The notes below the pieces were generated by a model. That model worked only from the letters and a program-made list of their open reading frames with translations, was not told the DNA's origin and ran no database searches. A program made the position numbers and the translations under genes. A stretch of 64,000 nt of DNA from G963676655 sp963676655. Lineage in GTDB: Bacteria > Verrucomicrobiota > Lentisphaeria > Victivallales > Victivallaceae. The stretch covers positions 3,596,001-3,660,000 of the forward strand of contig CAXXKX010000003.1 of assembly GCA_963676655.2 (NCBI GenBank), read 5' to 3'. Below are positions 15,957-23,443 of this stretch, in pieces; the stretch's first letter is position 1, and each line of letters opens with the position of its first letter.

Positions 15957-17109
15957 TGCTGCCGGTTTCAAGCGTCTGATTCAGGAGGGCCAGACATAAT
16001 TCTTCCGGGGTACCGCCTGTAGCTCCAACAACAACTTCAATGCCGTTTTGCTGGAACAATCCTTGAGCGCGTTGTCCCATGCCGCCGGCGATAATGACAT
16101 TGGCGCCTTTTTCGTGCAGCCATTTCGGCAGAACGCCGGGTTCGTGCGGGGGCGGAACCAGGTATTCTGTTTTGATTATTTCTTTTTTGGTTTCATCGAC
16201 TTCAACTAAAGCGAATTGTTCGCAGTGACCGAAGTGCATACAGAGTTTCTGTTCTGCGGTAGGAACGGCGATGATCATTTTTTTTACCTCGCAATTTGTT
16301 GTTTCAGGTTTATCTCCGCTAATATATGAAATTACTTTATCGGCTATCGGCGTAAAGCTGATATGTTCAAAGTCATTGATGAATTCACCCCGGTCGCCGC
16401 AGTTGACGATTTCCGGGTCGAATGGAATTCCGCCGAGGAAAGGAACGCCGGTTTCCGCGGCCAGTTTTTCGCCGCCGCCAGAGCTGAAAAGATTGACTTT
16501 TTCGCCGCAATGCGGACAGGTGAAGCCGCTCATATTTTCGACAATCCCGATGACCGGAAGATCAAGCTGTTGGCAGAAACTTATACTTCTGCCGACATCT
16601 GAAAGCGCGACCTGCTGTGGAGTCGTTACTACGACCGCAGAGGAGTTTTTTCCGGTCAACTGTGCTACTGCCAGCGGTTCGTCTCCGGTCCCGGGAGGGG
16701 AGTCGATAACCAGGCAGTCCAACTCGCCCCAGTTAATCTCCTGTAGAAACTGTTTGATTACGTTGTATTTCATCGGACCGCGCCAGATGACGGCGTCTTT
16801 GGCGCTGTTGAGCATCATGCCGATCGAGACTATTTTCAGGTTTGTTGTGGCTTCAATCGGCAACGGCAGGCCTTTATCGTCGGACTCAACCGGCCAACCA
16901 TACAGTCCGAACATTCCGGTGATGCTTGGTCCATGCAGATCAACGTCTAGCAGACCGGTTTTTTTCCCTTGTTTGGCCAGTGAAACGGCCAGACTGGCGG
17001 CTACGGTACTCTTGCCGACGCCGCCTTTTCCTGAAAGAACCAGGATTTTCTGATTAATTTTTTCCAACGCGTTAGGCTGATTTGAGTTGGGAGATGATTC
17101 TGTCGACAT
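15940..17109 (-). CDS. mrp: Mrp-type P-loop ATPase fused to a NifX/ORP-like domain
   Basis: The deviant Walker A SGKGGVGKS (residues 26-34) and the CPHC pair (Cys198, Cys201) identify an Mrp/NBP35 iron-sulfur carrier ATPase. After a linker at about residue 270, a second domain (from MIIAVPTAEQKLCMHFGHCEQF) is of the dinitrogenase iron-molybdenum cofactor NifX/NifB type, the fold of the Desulfovibrio orange protein (ORP). This two-domain layout matches the MrpORP protein of Desulfovibrio. It would bind an Fe-S or mixed-metal cluster in the cytoplasm. The gene is downstream of a NifX-like gene and a DUF89 gene with no gaps, and overlaps the thioesterase gene. Conservation of metal ligands beyond the CxxC cannot be proved here. 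Confidence 0.85.
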   Translation of the reverse strand: MSTESSPNSNQPNALEKINQKILVLSGKGGVGKSTVAASLAVSLAKQGKKTGLLDVDLHGPSITGMFGLYGWPVESDDKGLPLPIEATTNLKIVSIGMMLNSAKDAVIWRGPMKYNVIKQFLQEINWGELDCLVIDSPPGTGDEPLAVAQLTGKNSSAVVVTTPQQVALSDVGRSISFCQQLDLPVIGIVENMSGFTCPHCGEKVNLFSSGGGEKLAAETGVPFLGGIPFDPEIVNCGDRGEFINDFEHISFTPIADKVISYISGDKPETTNCEVKKMIIAVPTAEQKLCMHFGHCEQFALVEVDETKKEIIKTEYLVPPPHEPGVLPKWLHEKGANVIIAGGMGQRAQGLFQQNGIEVVVGATGGTPEELCLALLNQTLETGSNVCDH

Positions 17110-17110
17110 T

Positions 17111-17986
17111 TTATTTTTCCTTAGTTTTATTGTTATTTGGATTCTTTAATAAAAGGTGGGTTCCGAGTGGAAACCCGGTATGGGATGCAATGACCGGACA
17201 CTTTACCTTGAGCATAAAGAAAATATTTTCGGGGCAATGACTCAAGGTTTCGAAATTACCTTGTCCTTTGGCAATAATCAAATCGGCGTTACGGAATATT
17301 TCGAGAAATTCGTCCGAACAATCCGGCAGGATAGTGCCGGGGGCGTCGGACCCGTTGCCAAGTATTTTAACCAATTGATCTAAACCGGCGAATTCGGCAT
17401 CATCAATAGTTGCGTCATTTAAGATGGGAAGTCCCCGGACCGCCAGGGTTACCCGATGTTTTGGCAACTGCTCAATCAAGAGACGGTCAAAGACAATCTC
17501 CCCGGCGTTATCGGCCAGATAAAGAATGCTTTGTGCTTTTTCGATTTCCTTTTTTAATTCCTCGACATTGCCGACGAATGGTGCATCAACAATTTTCGCG
17601 ACAGCGTCGTGGACGTCTTCTTCGGTAATGTCGCCGCCGATTCCGAAATCGATGACATTGCCGGCAATTGCGGCTTTGAGCGCGGCTTCGAAGCGGTCGT
17701 CCGAGGAGTCGATAATTTTCCTGATATCCGGGAGAAGCCCGTCGGCAATCCGGTTGAATTGTCTTTTGATCTCAAGGTACGGGTCCGGGGTGCCGGTGGC
17801 CGTTCGCAAACGACGATGAATCTGCTGGGCAAAAGCCGGAGGAGACTGGTCCATATCCATTTGCGAGGCTTCGGCCAGAATTGTTTTCATCATTTCACTA
17901 TGCACCGCCGTATCGGGGGTGGCGAACCGGGACGCTTCCAGGGTTTGTCTGATCAGACAGGGGATGCAATCAAGTGTTGTCCGCAT
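17111..17986 (-). CDS. DUF89 (ARMT1-like metal-dependent phosphatase) family protein
   Basis: The start MRTTLDCIPCLIRQ with its CxxC, then the Asp/Asn cluster ILYLADNAGEIVFDRLLIEQLP and LIIAKGQGNFETLS, are typical of the prokaryotic DUF89 family, proposed to be metal-dependent damage-control phosphatases. The N-terminal CxxC could bind a metal and is shared with archaeal members. The ATG at 17986 lies seven bases after the NifX-like stop; a TTG at 18010 would overlap that gene and is less likely. The gene ends one base before the Mrp start, so the three are tightly coupled. Its role in cluster handling is inferred only from linkage. Confidence 0.75.
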   Translation of the reverse strand: MRTTLDCIPCLIRQTLEASRFATPDTAVHSEMMKTILAEASQMDMDQSPPAFAQQIHRRLRTATGTPDPYLEIKRQFNRIADGLLPDIRKIIDSSDDRFEAALKAAIAGNVIDFGIGGDITEEDVHDAVAKIVDAPFVGNVEELKKEIEKAQSILYLADNAGEIVFDRLLIEQLPKHRVTLAVRGLPILNDATIDDAEFAGLDQLVKILGNGSDAPGTILPDCSDEFLEIFRNADLIIAKGQGNFETLSHCPENIFFMLKVKCPVIASHTGFPLGTHLLLKNPNNNKTKEK

Positions 17987-17990
17987 ATAC

Positions 17991-18353
17991 TTAGACCCAA
18001 TGCCCTTCAACGTCCGGGTTGTCGATACATTGCAATTGTCCGTCCTTGAATTGCTGTATTGTATCTTTGACGGTTCCGGTTGCGCCGTTGTAAATTTTGA
18101 TGCCGGCGGCTTGCAGTACTTTGAATGCTTTCGGTCCGACGTGTCCGGTGACTACGCCTTCGACGCCAAGATCGGCGACATTTCTGCTGGCCTGGATGCC
18201 CGCGCCCTGGGCCGCGTTGAGATTCTGAACATTGTCATGAACCGTCGTTTCGCCGCTGTCGGTATCGACCACAATGAAAAATTTGGCGCGCCCGAAACGC
18301 GAATCCACTAGAGCATCTAGCTCCTTGTCTTGAGCTGTAATAGCAATTTTCAT
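17991..18353 (-). CDS. NifX/ORP-like (dinitrogenase FeMo-cofactor domain) protein
   Basis: The protein is a single domain of the NifX/NifB-C family: MKIAITAQDKELDALVDSRFGRAKFFIVVDTD at the start and GVVTGHVGPKAFKVLQAAGIKIYNGA in the middle match the usual 'SRFGRA...GxxGPxA' pattern. These domains carry metal clusters; the Desulfovibrio orange protein is a member. No Cys outside the fold is seen, unlike the plus-arm homologue at 20084. AAGGTGAAA precedes the ATG, and a consensus sigma-54 promoter lies about 50 bases upstream. It is the first gene of the arm that includes DUF89, the Mrp fusion and a thioesterase. Confidence 0.85.
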   Translation of the reverse strand: MKIAITAQDKELDALVDSRFGRAKFFIVVDTDSGETTVHDNVQNLNAAQGAGIQASRNVADLGVEGVVTGHVGPKAFKVLQAAGIKIYNGATGTVKDTIQQFKDGQLQCIDNPDVEGHWV

Positions 18354-18404
18354 ATTTTCACCTTCATGTTTTGATATTGATGGTTAAACTATAGTTATGG
18401 TATA

Positions 18405-18420
18405 AGCAAATTATATGCCA
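18405..18420 (-). promoter_or_regulatory. consensus sigma-54 (-24/-12) promoter of the minus arm
   Basis: The minus strand reads TGGCATATAATTTGCT, matching TGGCAYR-N4-TTGCW at every defined position with GG and GC ten bases apart. It stands 52-67 bases before the ATG of the NifX-like gene, and a 21-bp palindrome lies about 120 bases upstream, as expected for activation by the neighbouring enhancer-binding protein. Confidence 0.85.
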
Positions 18421-18530
18421 CTGCCCGATGATGTTTAATCTTGTTTTGGAGGTAAGTTGATTGTTATTAATATGTTATCACGATGTTTCAGATTGCTGCT
18501 AGTCCTTGGATACGTGATTTTTATTGTAAT

Positions 18531-18551
18531 AGTATTGCAAAATGCAATACT
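18531..18551. promoter_or_regulatory. palindromic enhancer site (UAS) of minus arm
   Basis: Two 9-base arms, AGTATTGCA and TGCAATACT, flank AAA. The core ATTGCA-N3-TGCAAT is repeated at 19930-19944 and 19961-19975. It lies just beyond the activator stop codon and about 120 bases upstream of the -24 element. Confidence 0.7.
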
Positions 18552-18562
18552 GTCTATAGGCA

Positions 18563-19909
18563 TTACGGTCGACGGTGACGACCGTCAGTTTCAGGAAAGT
18601 CGATTGCTAAGGACTTCATCTTGCGATACAGGGTGCTGGGGTCGATTCCCAATTCCGTGGCGGTTTGTCTCCGGTTTCCGGCGAACCTTTCGAGGGTTTC
18701 GGTTATTAAACGCTTTTCCATTGCCTGAAGCGACATTGGGGGGAAAGATTCGGTTTCCCGGTCGAAATCCGGCCGCAGTTCCGGCGGCAGATGGCGTACT
18801 TCGATTATATTGCTGCGGCACAGGACGAATGCCTGTTCAATGATATTTTCCATTTCGCGGATATTGCCGGGGTAGTCATGGTTGATCAGCTGCTGCATCG
18901 CGGCGGGGGAGACCAGTTCGATATTTTTTCCCTGGAGCCGGTTGAATTTAGCGATAAGGTGTTCAATCAGCAGTGGAATATCCTCACGACGCTCTTTGAG
19001 TTTGGGCAGTTCGAGATGAATGACCCGGATTCTGTAGAGTAAATCTTCTCTGAATTTACCGGCTTTGACCTGTTTACGCAGATTTTTGTTGGTGGCGGCA
19101 ATGACCCTGACGTCGACTAGAACAGGTTCGACGCCGCCGAGAGGTTCTATAACTCTTTCCTGAAGGACCCGCAGCAGCCGGACCTGTAATGCCGGGGATA
19201 TGTCGCCGATTTCGTCCAGGAAAATGGTGCCGCCGTCAGCCAGTTGGAAGCGTCCTGGTTTTTCTTTTCTGGCATCGGTGAACGCGCCGGCTTTATGACC
19301 GAAAAGCTCACTTTCCAGCAGGGAATCCGGCAATGCTGCGCAGTTGATCGCGATAAATTTGCGTTTCCGGCGCGGTGACAGGTTGTGGATGGCTTTGGCA
19401 AACAATTCCTTGCCGGTGCCGCTTGCGCCCTCGATTAATACCGTGGTTGCGCTTGCCGCTATTTGAGGAAGAATGTCGAACAGTTTCATCATGGCCGGGC
19501 TGCGGCCGACGATATCCTCGAAAGTGTGCTGCTGTGACAAGGCCTTGCGCAGTTCTTCAAGCTGGCTTAGATCCTGAAAGGTTTCCACGCCGCCGATAAT
19601 TTCTCCCCGCAGGTTTTTCAACATTGCGGTGGAAAGCCGGATCGGAACCCGCTGCCCGTCGTTGTTGATGATATGGGCAGTGGCATTGACGATCGGCTGA
19701 CCGCCTTCAAAAGTTCTTTTCAGGGCACAGTCGCCTTCACAAATATTGGCGTGAAAGACATCGGCGCATTTATGGCCGATTGCCTCCTGGCGTGATATGC
19801 CGGTGATTTGTTCGGCGGCCCGGTTGAATGAGGTGATCCGCCAGTCAAGATCGACCGTAAAGACTCCTTCATTGATTGAATCCAGGATAACGTCACGTTC
19901 TTCAGTCAT
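18563..19909 (-). CDS. PAS-containing sigma-54 activator (enhancer-binding protein)
   Basis: A PAS sensor (about residues 7-115) precedes an AAA+ domain with Walker A GASGTGKE (161-168) and Walker B GGTIFLDE (226-233). A Fis-type helix-turn-helix ends the protein (NRRQTATELGIDPSTLYRKMKSL). Cys48, Cys57 and Cys61 (KCADVFHANICEGDCAL) form a compact cluster in the PAS domain that could bind a metal or sense redox state. The sigma-54 loop reads GAFTDA (208-213) instead of GAFTGA. The ATG at 19909 is preferred: GAGA lies just upstream, while the ATG at 19936 falls inside a palindromic operator. It resembles the cognate activator of the Desulfovibrio ORP operons and sits between the two arms it should control. 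Confidence 0.85.
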   Translation of the reverse strand: MTEERDVILDSINEGVFTVDLDWRITSFNRAAEQITGISRQEAIGHKCADVFHANICEGDCALKRTFEGGQPIVNATAHIINNDGQRVPIRLSTAMLKNLRGEIIGGVETFQDLSQLEELRKALSQQHTFEDIVGRSPAMMKLFDILPQIAASATTVLIEGASGTGKELFAKAIHNLSPRRKRKFIAINCAALPDSLLESELFGHKAGAFTDARKEKPGRFQLADGGTIFLDEIGDISPALQVRLLRVLQERVIEPLGGVEPVLVDVRVIAATNKNLRKQVKAGKFREDLLYRIRVIHLELPKLKERREDIPLLIEHLIAKFNRLQGKNIELVSPAAMQQLINHDYPGNIREMENIIEQAFVLCRSNIIEVRHLPPELRPDFDRETESFPPMSLQAMEKRLITETLERFAGNRRQTATELGIDPSTLYRKMKSLAIDFPETDGRHRRP

Positions 19910-19929
19910 GGTATTCTCATGTTGTTTGT

Positions 19930-19944
19930 ATTGCATAATGCAAT
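19930..19944. promoter_or_regulatory. palindromic enhancer site, inner copy
   Basis: ATTGCATAATGCAAT is a perfect dyad of 7-base arms around one base. It lies just upstream of the chosen activator start and could also repress that gene. Its centre is 31 bases from the next copy, about three helical turns, so both face the same side of DNA. Confidence 0.7.
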
Positions 19945-19960
19945 TATTATTTTAGGTAAT

Positions 19961-19975
19961 ATTGCATTATGCAAT
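19961..19975. promoter_or_regulatory. palindromic enhancer site, outer copy
   Basis: ATTGCATTATGCAAT is the exact reverse complement of the copy at 19930 and itself a perfect dyad. The centre is 79 bases upstream of the nearer -24 element of the plus arm, a normal enhancer distance. Confidence 0.7.
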
Positions 19976-20045
19976 CATGTTGTCAAGTCGTTTTTATTGG
20001 TAAAAGATAAATTATTGAATTCAAAACAGCCCATTATGAAAGATT

Positions 20046-20072
20046 TGGCAACTTTTTGGCATTGCTTATGCT
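20046..20072 (+). promoter_or_regulatory. sigma-54 promoter region of the plus arm (two overlapping candidates)
   Basis: TGGCAACTTTTTGGCA (20046-20061) has GG and GC ten bases apart and would start RNA near 20072. An overlapping match, TGGCATTGCTTATGCT (20057-20072), fits the consensus slightly better but would start RNA at the ATG (20084), giving a leaderless message. The first is the likelier promoter. Confidence 0.7.
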
Positions 20073-20083
20073 AAATAGAAAGC

Positions 20084-20473
20084 ATGAAAATTGTCATACC
20101 ACATTTCAGCGGCCGGGTATCGCCGGTATTTGATGTAGCCGAACATTTCTACCTGATTGAGGTGGAAAACGGTGAAGAGCTTTCACGTCGGGATTTGAAC
20201 ATCCCGGGCGTTGGGATATTTGACAAAGCGAAAATATTTTTGCAGGTGGGTGCAGAGGTCGTGATTTGCGGCGCGATCACCCAGGTTCAGGAGTCGGCTT
20301 TGAGCAGTAACGGGATTCATCTTTTTCCGTTTGTCTGCGGAGAGCTGGACGAAGTGCTGGCGGCTTTCAATCGCGGGGAACTGGCTGAAGGAGCCTGTAA
20401 GATGCCGGGATGCTGCGGAAGACGTCGTCGCCATTGCCACGGGAATCGTGGCGGAAAACATAACCATAACTGA
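20084..20473 (+). CDS. NifX/ORP-like protein with Cys/His-rich tail
   Basis: Residues 1-105 are a NifX/ORP-type metal-cluster domain: MKIVIPHFSGRVSPVFDVAEHFYLIEVENG, then VGAEVVICGAITQVQESALSSNGI. The last 30 residues are unusual: CKMPGCCGRRRRHCHGN followed by a His/Asn/Gly end, with four Cys and several His, a probable extra metal site. Such tails occur in homologues from anaerobes. The gene is the first of the plus arm, 23 bases or less from the predicted sigma-54 start, with AGAAAG as a modest ribosome site. In the Desulfovibrio system the homologous protein carries a Cu-Mo cluster; whether this one does is unknown. Confidence 0.85.
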   Translation: MKIVIPHFSGRVSPVFDVAEHFYLIEVENGEELSRRDLNIPGVGIFDKAKIFLQVGAEVVICGAITQVQESALSSNGIHLFPFVCGELDEVLAAFNRGELAEGACKMPGCCGRRRRHCHGNRGGKHNHN

Positions 20474-20485
20474 AAGGAGTTCTAT

Positions 20486-20674
20486 ATGCCAGAAAAAAAC
20501 GGAACCGTTATGGTGCCGAAAAAAGGCAGCGGAAGAATGAAAGGGTCATTTTTCGCTGGTCCCGGCGGGAATTGTGCCTGCCCGGCATGCGGGGCAATGA
20601 TTCCGCACACCAAAGGCTCCCCATGTAAACAACGCATGTGTCCGAAATGTGGACAATTAATGATGCGACTATAA
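20486..20674 (+). CDS. 62-aa zinc-ribbon-like miniprotein
   Basis: The small protein has CACPACG and CKQRMCPKCGQ, two CxxC-type knuckles spaced about 20 residues apart, typical of a zinc ribbon or rubredoxin-like metal site. The N-terminus is MPEKNGTVMVPKKGSG. GAAAGGAG lies upstream of the ATG, and it follows the ORP-like gene by 12 bases and precedes DUF5320 by 26. Similar Cys-rich miniproteins accompany NifX and DUF5320 genes in anaerobes, but I know no function. An electron or metal carrier role is speculative. Confidence 0.75.
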   Translation: MPEKNGTVMVPKKGSGRMKGSFFAGPGGNCACPACGAMIPHTKGSPCKQRMCPKCGQLMMRL

Positions 20675-20700
20675 CCTTAAATTAACAGGAGGACATAAAA

Positions 20701-21063
20701 ATGCCCAGAGGAAATGGAACCGGTCCCAACGGAATGGGACCAATGACCGGACGTGCGGCGGGATTTTGCGCCGGATTTAATCAACCAGGATTCATGAACC
20801 AAATGCCCGGACGCGGATTCGGAATGGGATTTGCCCGTGGCGGTGGATTCGGAATGGGATTTGCCCGTGGCGGTGGATTCGGCCGGCGCAATCGCTGTTA
20901 CGCCGGCGGCGGATTCGGTTGGCAAAACTATGCAGCTACCGCGCCGCAGATGAGCCGAGAACAGGAAATCGAGCTTTTGAAAAATCAGGCCGATTCACTT
21001 CAGGATGCCTTGAAAGAGGTGAATGAACAAATTGGCAGGCTTGAGTCCGACAGCAAAGAATAA
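20701..21063 (+). CDS. DUF5320 (Gly-rich, Mrp/ORP-linked) protein
   Basis: MPRGNGTGPNGMGPMTGRAAGFC is the DUF5320 N-terminal signature. A Gly/Phe/Met-rich middle contains an exact tandem duplication of ten residues, GFGMGFARGG, and a Cys at NRCYAGG. The last 40 residues are a short coiled coil (REQEIELLKNQADSLQDALKEVNEQIGRL) that could oligomerise. DUF5320 genes are often found beside NifX/Mrp genes in anaerobes; their function is unknown. AACAGGAGG precedes the ATG. A stem-loop with T-rich tail follows the stop, dividing the plus arm into a proximal metal-protein part and a distal enzyme part. Confidence 0.8.
   Translation: MPRGNGTGPNGMGPMTGRAAGFCAGFNQPGFMNQMPGRGFGMGFARGGGFGMGFARGGGFGRRNRCYAGGGFGWQNYAATAPQMSREQEIELLKNQADSLQDALKEVNEQIGRLESDSKE
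20815..20874 (+). repeat. 30-bp exact tandem duplication inside the DUF5320 gene
   Basis: Two identical 30-base units (20815-20844 and 20845-20874), each encoding GFGMGFARGG, followed by a partial third start (GGATTCGG). Base identity is complete, so the duplication is recent or actively homogenised. Confidence 0.9.
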
Positions 21064-21079
21064 ATTCTTTAACAAAAAC

Positions 21080-21112
21080 TCCGGGGACGCTTTGTCTCCG
21101 GTGTTTATTTTC
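21080..21112 (+). terminator. stem-loop after DUF5320 gene
   Basis: CCGGGGAC-gcttt-GTCTCCGG with one G.T pair, followed by TGTTTATTTT. It could end or attenuate transcription before the FAD oxidoreductase gene. Confidence 0.6.
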
Positions 21113-21171
21113 GGTCTTATCCGATCAAAAAATAAAAACGGTTCCCGGCGGAACAACAGGAAACAATTATA

Positions 21172-22530
21172 ATGGTGAAATTTGATATTTTAATAATCGG
21201 CGGCGGTCCGGCCGGAACCGTAACTGCGATGACTGCCCGGAAACAGCATCCGGATAAATCAATCGCGGTTATCCAAAAAGAAGTTAAACAACCGGTGCCA
21301 TGCGGAATTCCGTATGTTTTTCATACGCTGGATGCAGTAGAACAAAACATGATGAAACGTCCTGCATTCAATAACGAGGGGCAGGATCTGTTTATCGGCG
21401 CGGTAACTAAGCTGGATGCCGTGGATAAGTATGTTGATCTTGATTCGGGTATGCGGATCGGTTATGACAAACTGGTGCTGGCAACCGGATCAAGTCCCGC
21501 AGCGCCCGGATTTTTGAATATTGATGCATTCAAGCAGGGAGTTGTCTGCGCATCCAAGAGCTTTTCCGAGTTGGAACGAATGAAGGAACTGACCGACGAG
21601 GCGAAAAAAATAGTTGTTTTGGGTTCCGGATTTACCGCGGTGGAAATTGCTGAACAGCTTGCTATGAATCCCGATAAGAAGGTTACATTGGTTTTCCGTG
21701 CCCAGAACTGTCTGCATCGCTCTTTTTCGCCTGAATTCGCGACTGAAATCAGTCGGGTTCTGAGCCAGACGCCGCTTATACTCAGGCCGAATTCCCAGAT
21801 CAAGGAGATTCTTGTCGACGGAGATAAAGCGGTCGGGGTAGTTATTGACGATGGAGAACAAATCGAAGCCGATCTGGTGGTCGTAGCCATGGGATTCAAA
21901 CCGAATACGGGATTTGCTTCGGAAGCCGGGCTGAAATTGAACGATACCGGGCATATCGAGGTGGATAATTATTTGCGAACCAATATCTCCGACATTTATG
22001 CTTGCGGCGACTGCGCTTCAACAACCGGTTTTATTACCGGACGGCACGATAATATCATGTTGGCCTCAACCGCCGCGGCCGAAGCCAGGGTATTGGGTCA
22101 CAATCTTTACAAGATCAGGATCAAACGTGATTTCCCGGGAACGTTGTCGGTGTTTGCCACGGAACTGAACGGTCAGGTGTTTGCTTCAGCTGGGGTGTTG
22201 GAGCAGGATGCTGAAAAAGCCGGGATCGATTATATTGCGGGAAGTTTCCGGGATATTGACCGGCATCCGGGGACTCTGCCCGGTAAAGCCGAGGTGGCGG
22301 TCAAGCTGTTGGCCATGCCGGAAAACGGTCAGATAATCGGGGGCGAATTGACCGGCGGAAAATCGTCGGTGGAAATAATCAATACCATTGCGCTTGCTAT
22401 TCAGAAGCATGTGACGGTGTATGAGCTTATTTCATTCCAGATGGGAACCCATCCGCTGTTGAATACCGCCCCGACCAAATCCGTCCTGATCAAGGCGGCC
22501 GAAGATATTGTCAATAAAAACTTGAAATAA
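21172..22530 (+). CDS. FAD-dependent pyridine nucleotide-disulfide-type oxidoreductase
   Basis: FAD-binding GGGPAGTVTAM near residue 10, LVLATGSSPAAPG, the NAD(P)-binding VVLGSGFTAVEIAEQLA and IYACGDCAST are the four classical blocks. A single Cys in VPCGIPYVF aligns with the redox Cys of NADH oxidase and CoA-disulfide reductase (SCGLPYY type), which use one rather than two active-site cysteines. The C-terminal dimer domain is present, and the length (452 aa) fits. It may reduce a thiol, polysulfide or oxygen in the cytoplasm. Its place in the ORP-like arm suggests a redox partner for that system, but the hairpin upstream leaves joint transcription unproved. Confidence 0.8.
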   Translation: MVKFDILIIGGGPAGTVTAMTARKQHPDKSIAVIQKEVKQPVPCGIPYVFHTLDAVEQNMMKRPAFNNEGQDLFIGAVTKLDAVDKYVDLDSGMRIGYDKLVLATGSSPAAPGFLNIDAFKQGVVCASKSFSELERMKELTDEAKKIVVLGSGFTAVEIAEQLAMNPDKKVTLVFRAQNCLHRSFSPEFATEISRVLSQTPLILRPNSQIKEILVDGDKAVGVVIDDGEQIEADLVVVAMGFKPNTGFASEAGLKLNDTGHIEVDNYLRTNISDIYACGDCASTTGFITGRHDNIMLASTAAAEARVLGHNLYKIRIKRDFPGTLSVFATELNGQVFASAGVLEQDAEKAGIDYIAGSFRDIDRHPGTLPGKAEVAVKLLAMPENGQIIGGELTGGKSSVEIINTIALAIQKHVTVYELISFQMGTHPLLNTAPTKSVLIKAAEDIVNKNLK

Positions 22531-22588
22531 ATCAGAAGGAAATCCATATTTCCATTCTGTCCATAAACAAAAAGAGAAGGATCAAACT

Positions 22589-22966
22589 ATGAATTCATTA
22601 CCGCAGGAAATTGTCGACGCCTGGAATAACCGGGAAGCTATAGTAGTATTTACCACGGTTGATAAAGACGGGGGAGCCAACAGCATCTACGCCACTTGTG
22701 TCGGGATGTATGACAATAAATATATTGTAGTGGCTGACAACTATTTTGATAAAACCAGAGCGAACATTCTGGACGGTTCCAAAGGGGTCGTGCTTTTCAT
22801 TACCAAAGACAAAAAAGCCTATCAGGTCAAAGGCACGTTGGAATATCATCGCGAGGGTGAATTATTTGATTTTATGAAAAGCTGGAATCCCGAACAACAT
22901 CCGGGACATGCTGCCGCGGTTCTGGTTCCGGAACAGGTTTATTCAGGCGCCAAACAGGTTTGCTGA
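22589..22966 (+). CDS. pyridoxamine-5'-phosphate-oxidase-like FMN split-barrel protein
   Basis: The short protein (125 aa) has the split-barrel features IVVFTTVDKDGGANSIYATCVGMYDNKYIVVADNYFDKTRANI and VVLFITKDKKAYQVKGTLEY. Family members bind FMN, haem or flavin-like ligands as dimers and take part in redox or scavenging reactions, rarely true PNP oxidation. GAGAAGGATC precedes the ATG. It lies between the FAD oxidoreductase and a NUDIX gene, ten bases from the latter. Function beyond flavin binding is unknown. Confidence 0.75.
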   Translation: MNSLPQEIVDAWNNREAIVVFTTVDKDGGANSIYATCVGMYDNKYIVVADNYFDKTRANILDGSKGVVLFITKDKKAYQVKGTLEYHREGELFDFMKSWNPEQHPGHAAAVLVPEQVYSGAKQVC

Positions 22967-22975
22967 ATCGCGCTT

Positions 22976-23443
22976 ATGTCGTATATCAGTGAAATTCGCG
23001 CCCGGGTAGGGCACGAACGGATTTTTAATCCCGGAGTCCGGGCCATCATTGTCAATGACAAAGACGAAGTTCTGTTGCAGCGTCGAACTGATACCGGTGA
23101 TTGGAGTCTTCCGGCCGGCGGGGTCGAACTTGGAGAAACCGCGCTCGGGGCGCTATACCGGGAAGTATTTGAGGAAACAACCCTTGAAGTCCTTGATGCG
23201 GAGCCGATGGCGCTATATTCCGGGATGTCTCAGCAATTTGAATATCCGAACGGAGATAAGATACAGGCCTTTGCCGTGGCGTTCATTGTCCGGCAATGGC
23301 GCGGGGTGCCGCAGGCCGATGGCGAAGAAGGTTCTGAGGTTAGTTTTTGGCCGCTTGACAAGCTGCCTGATACCCTCGTTAGACGGCATCTTGATACTTT
23401 ACGTGATTTCCAGCGTTACAACGGTAAATTTATTTTGGCGTAA
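22976..23443 (+). CDS. NUDIX hydrolase
   Basis: The Nudix box runs from Gly48 to Leu70: GGVELGE, then REVFEET, with the metal-binding Glu66 and Glu67 intact. The usual Gly near the end of the box is replaced by Thr69. The length (155 aa) fits a single domain that hydrolyses nucleoside diphosphates linked to another moiety. ADP-ribose- or 8-oxo-dGTP-type clearance are the usual guesses; the sequence does not decide. The ATG follows the PNPOx-like stop by nine bases with weak ribosome site, so coupling with the previous gene is likely. Confidence 0.85.
   Translation: MSYISEIRARVGHERIFNPGVRAIIVNDKDEVLLQRRTDTGDWSLPAGGVELGETALGALYREVFEETTLEVLDAEPMALYSGMSQQFEYPNGDKIQAFAVAFIVRQWRGVPQADGEEGSEVSFWPLDKLPDTLVRRHLDTLRDFQRYNGKFILA

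Noticed and set aside
16271..17053. 260-codon open frame on the plus strand
   Set aside because: It lies wholly opposite the Mrp-NifX gene, has no ribosome site or family motif, and is explained by the coding bias of that gene.
20815..20874. tandem repeat considered as a CRISPR-like array
   Set aside because: The units are adjacent with no spacers and are in frame inside the DUF5320 gene, so they are a coding duplication.
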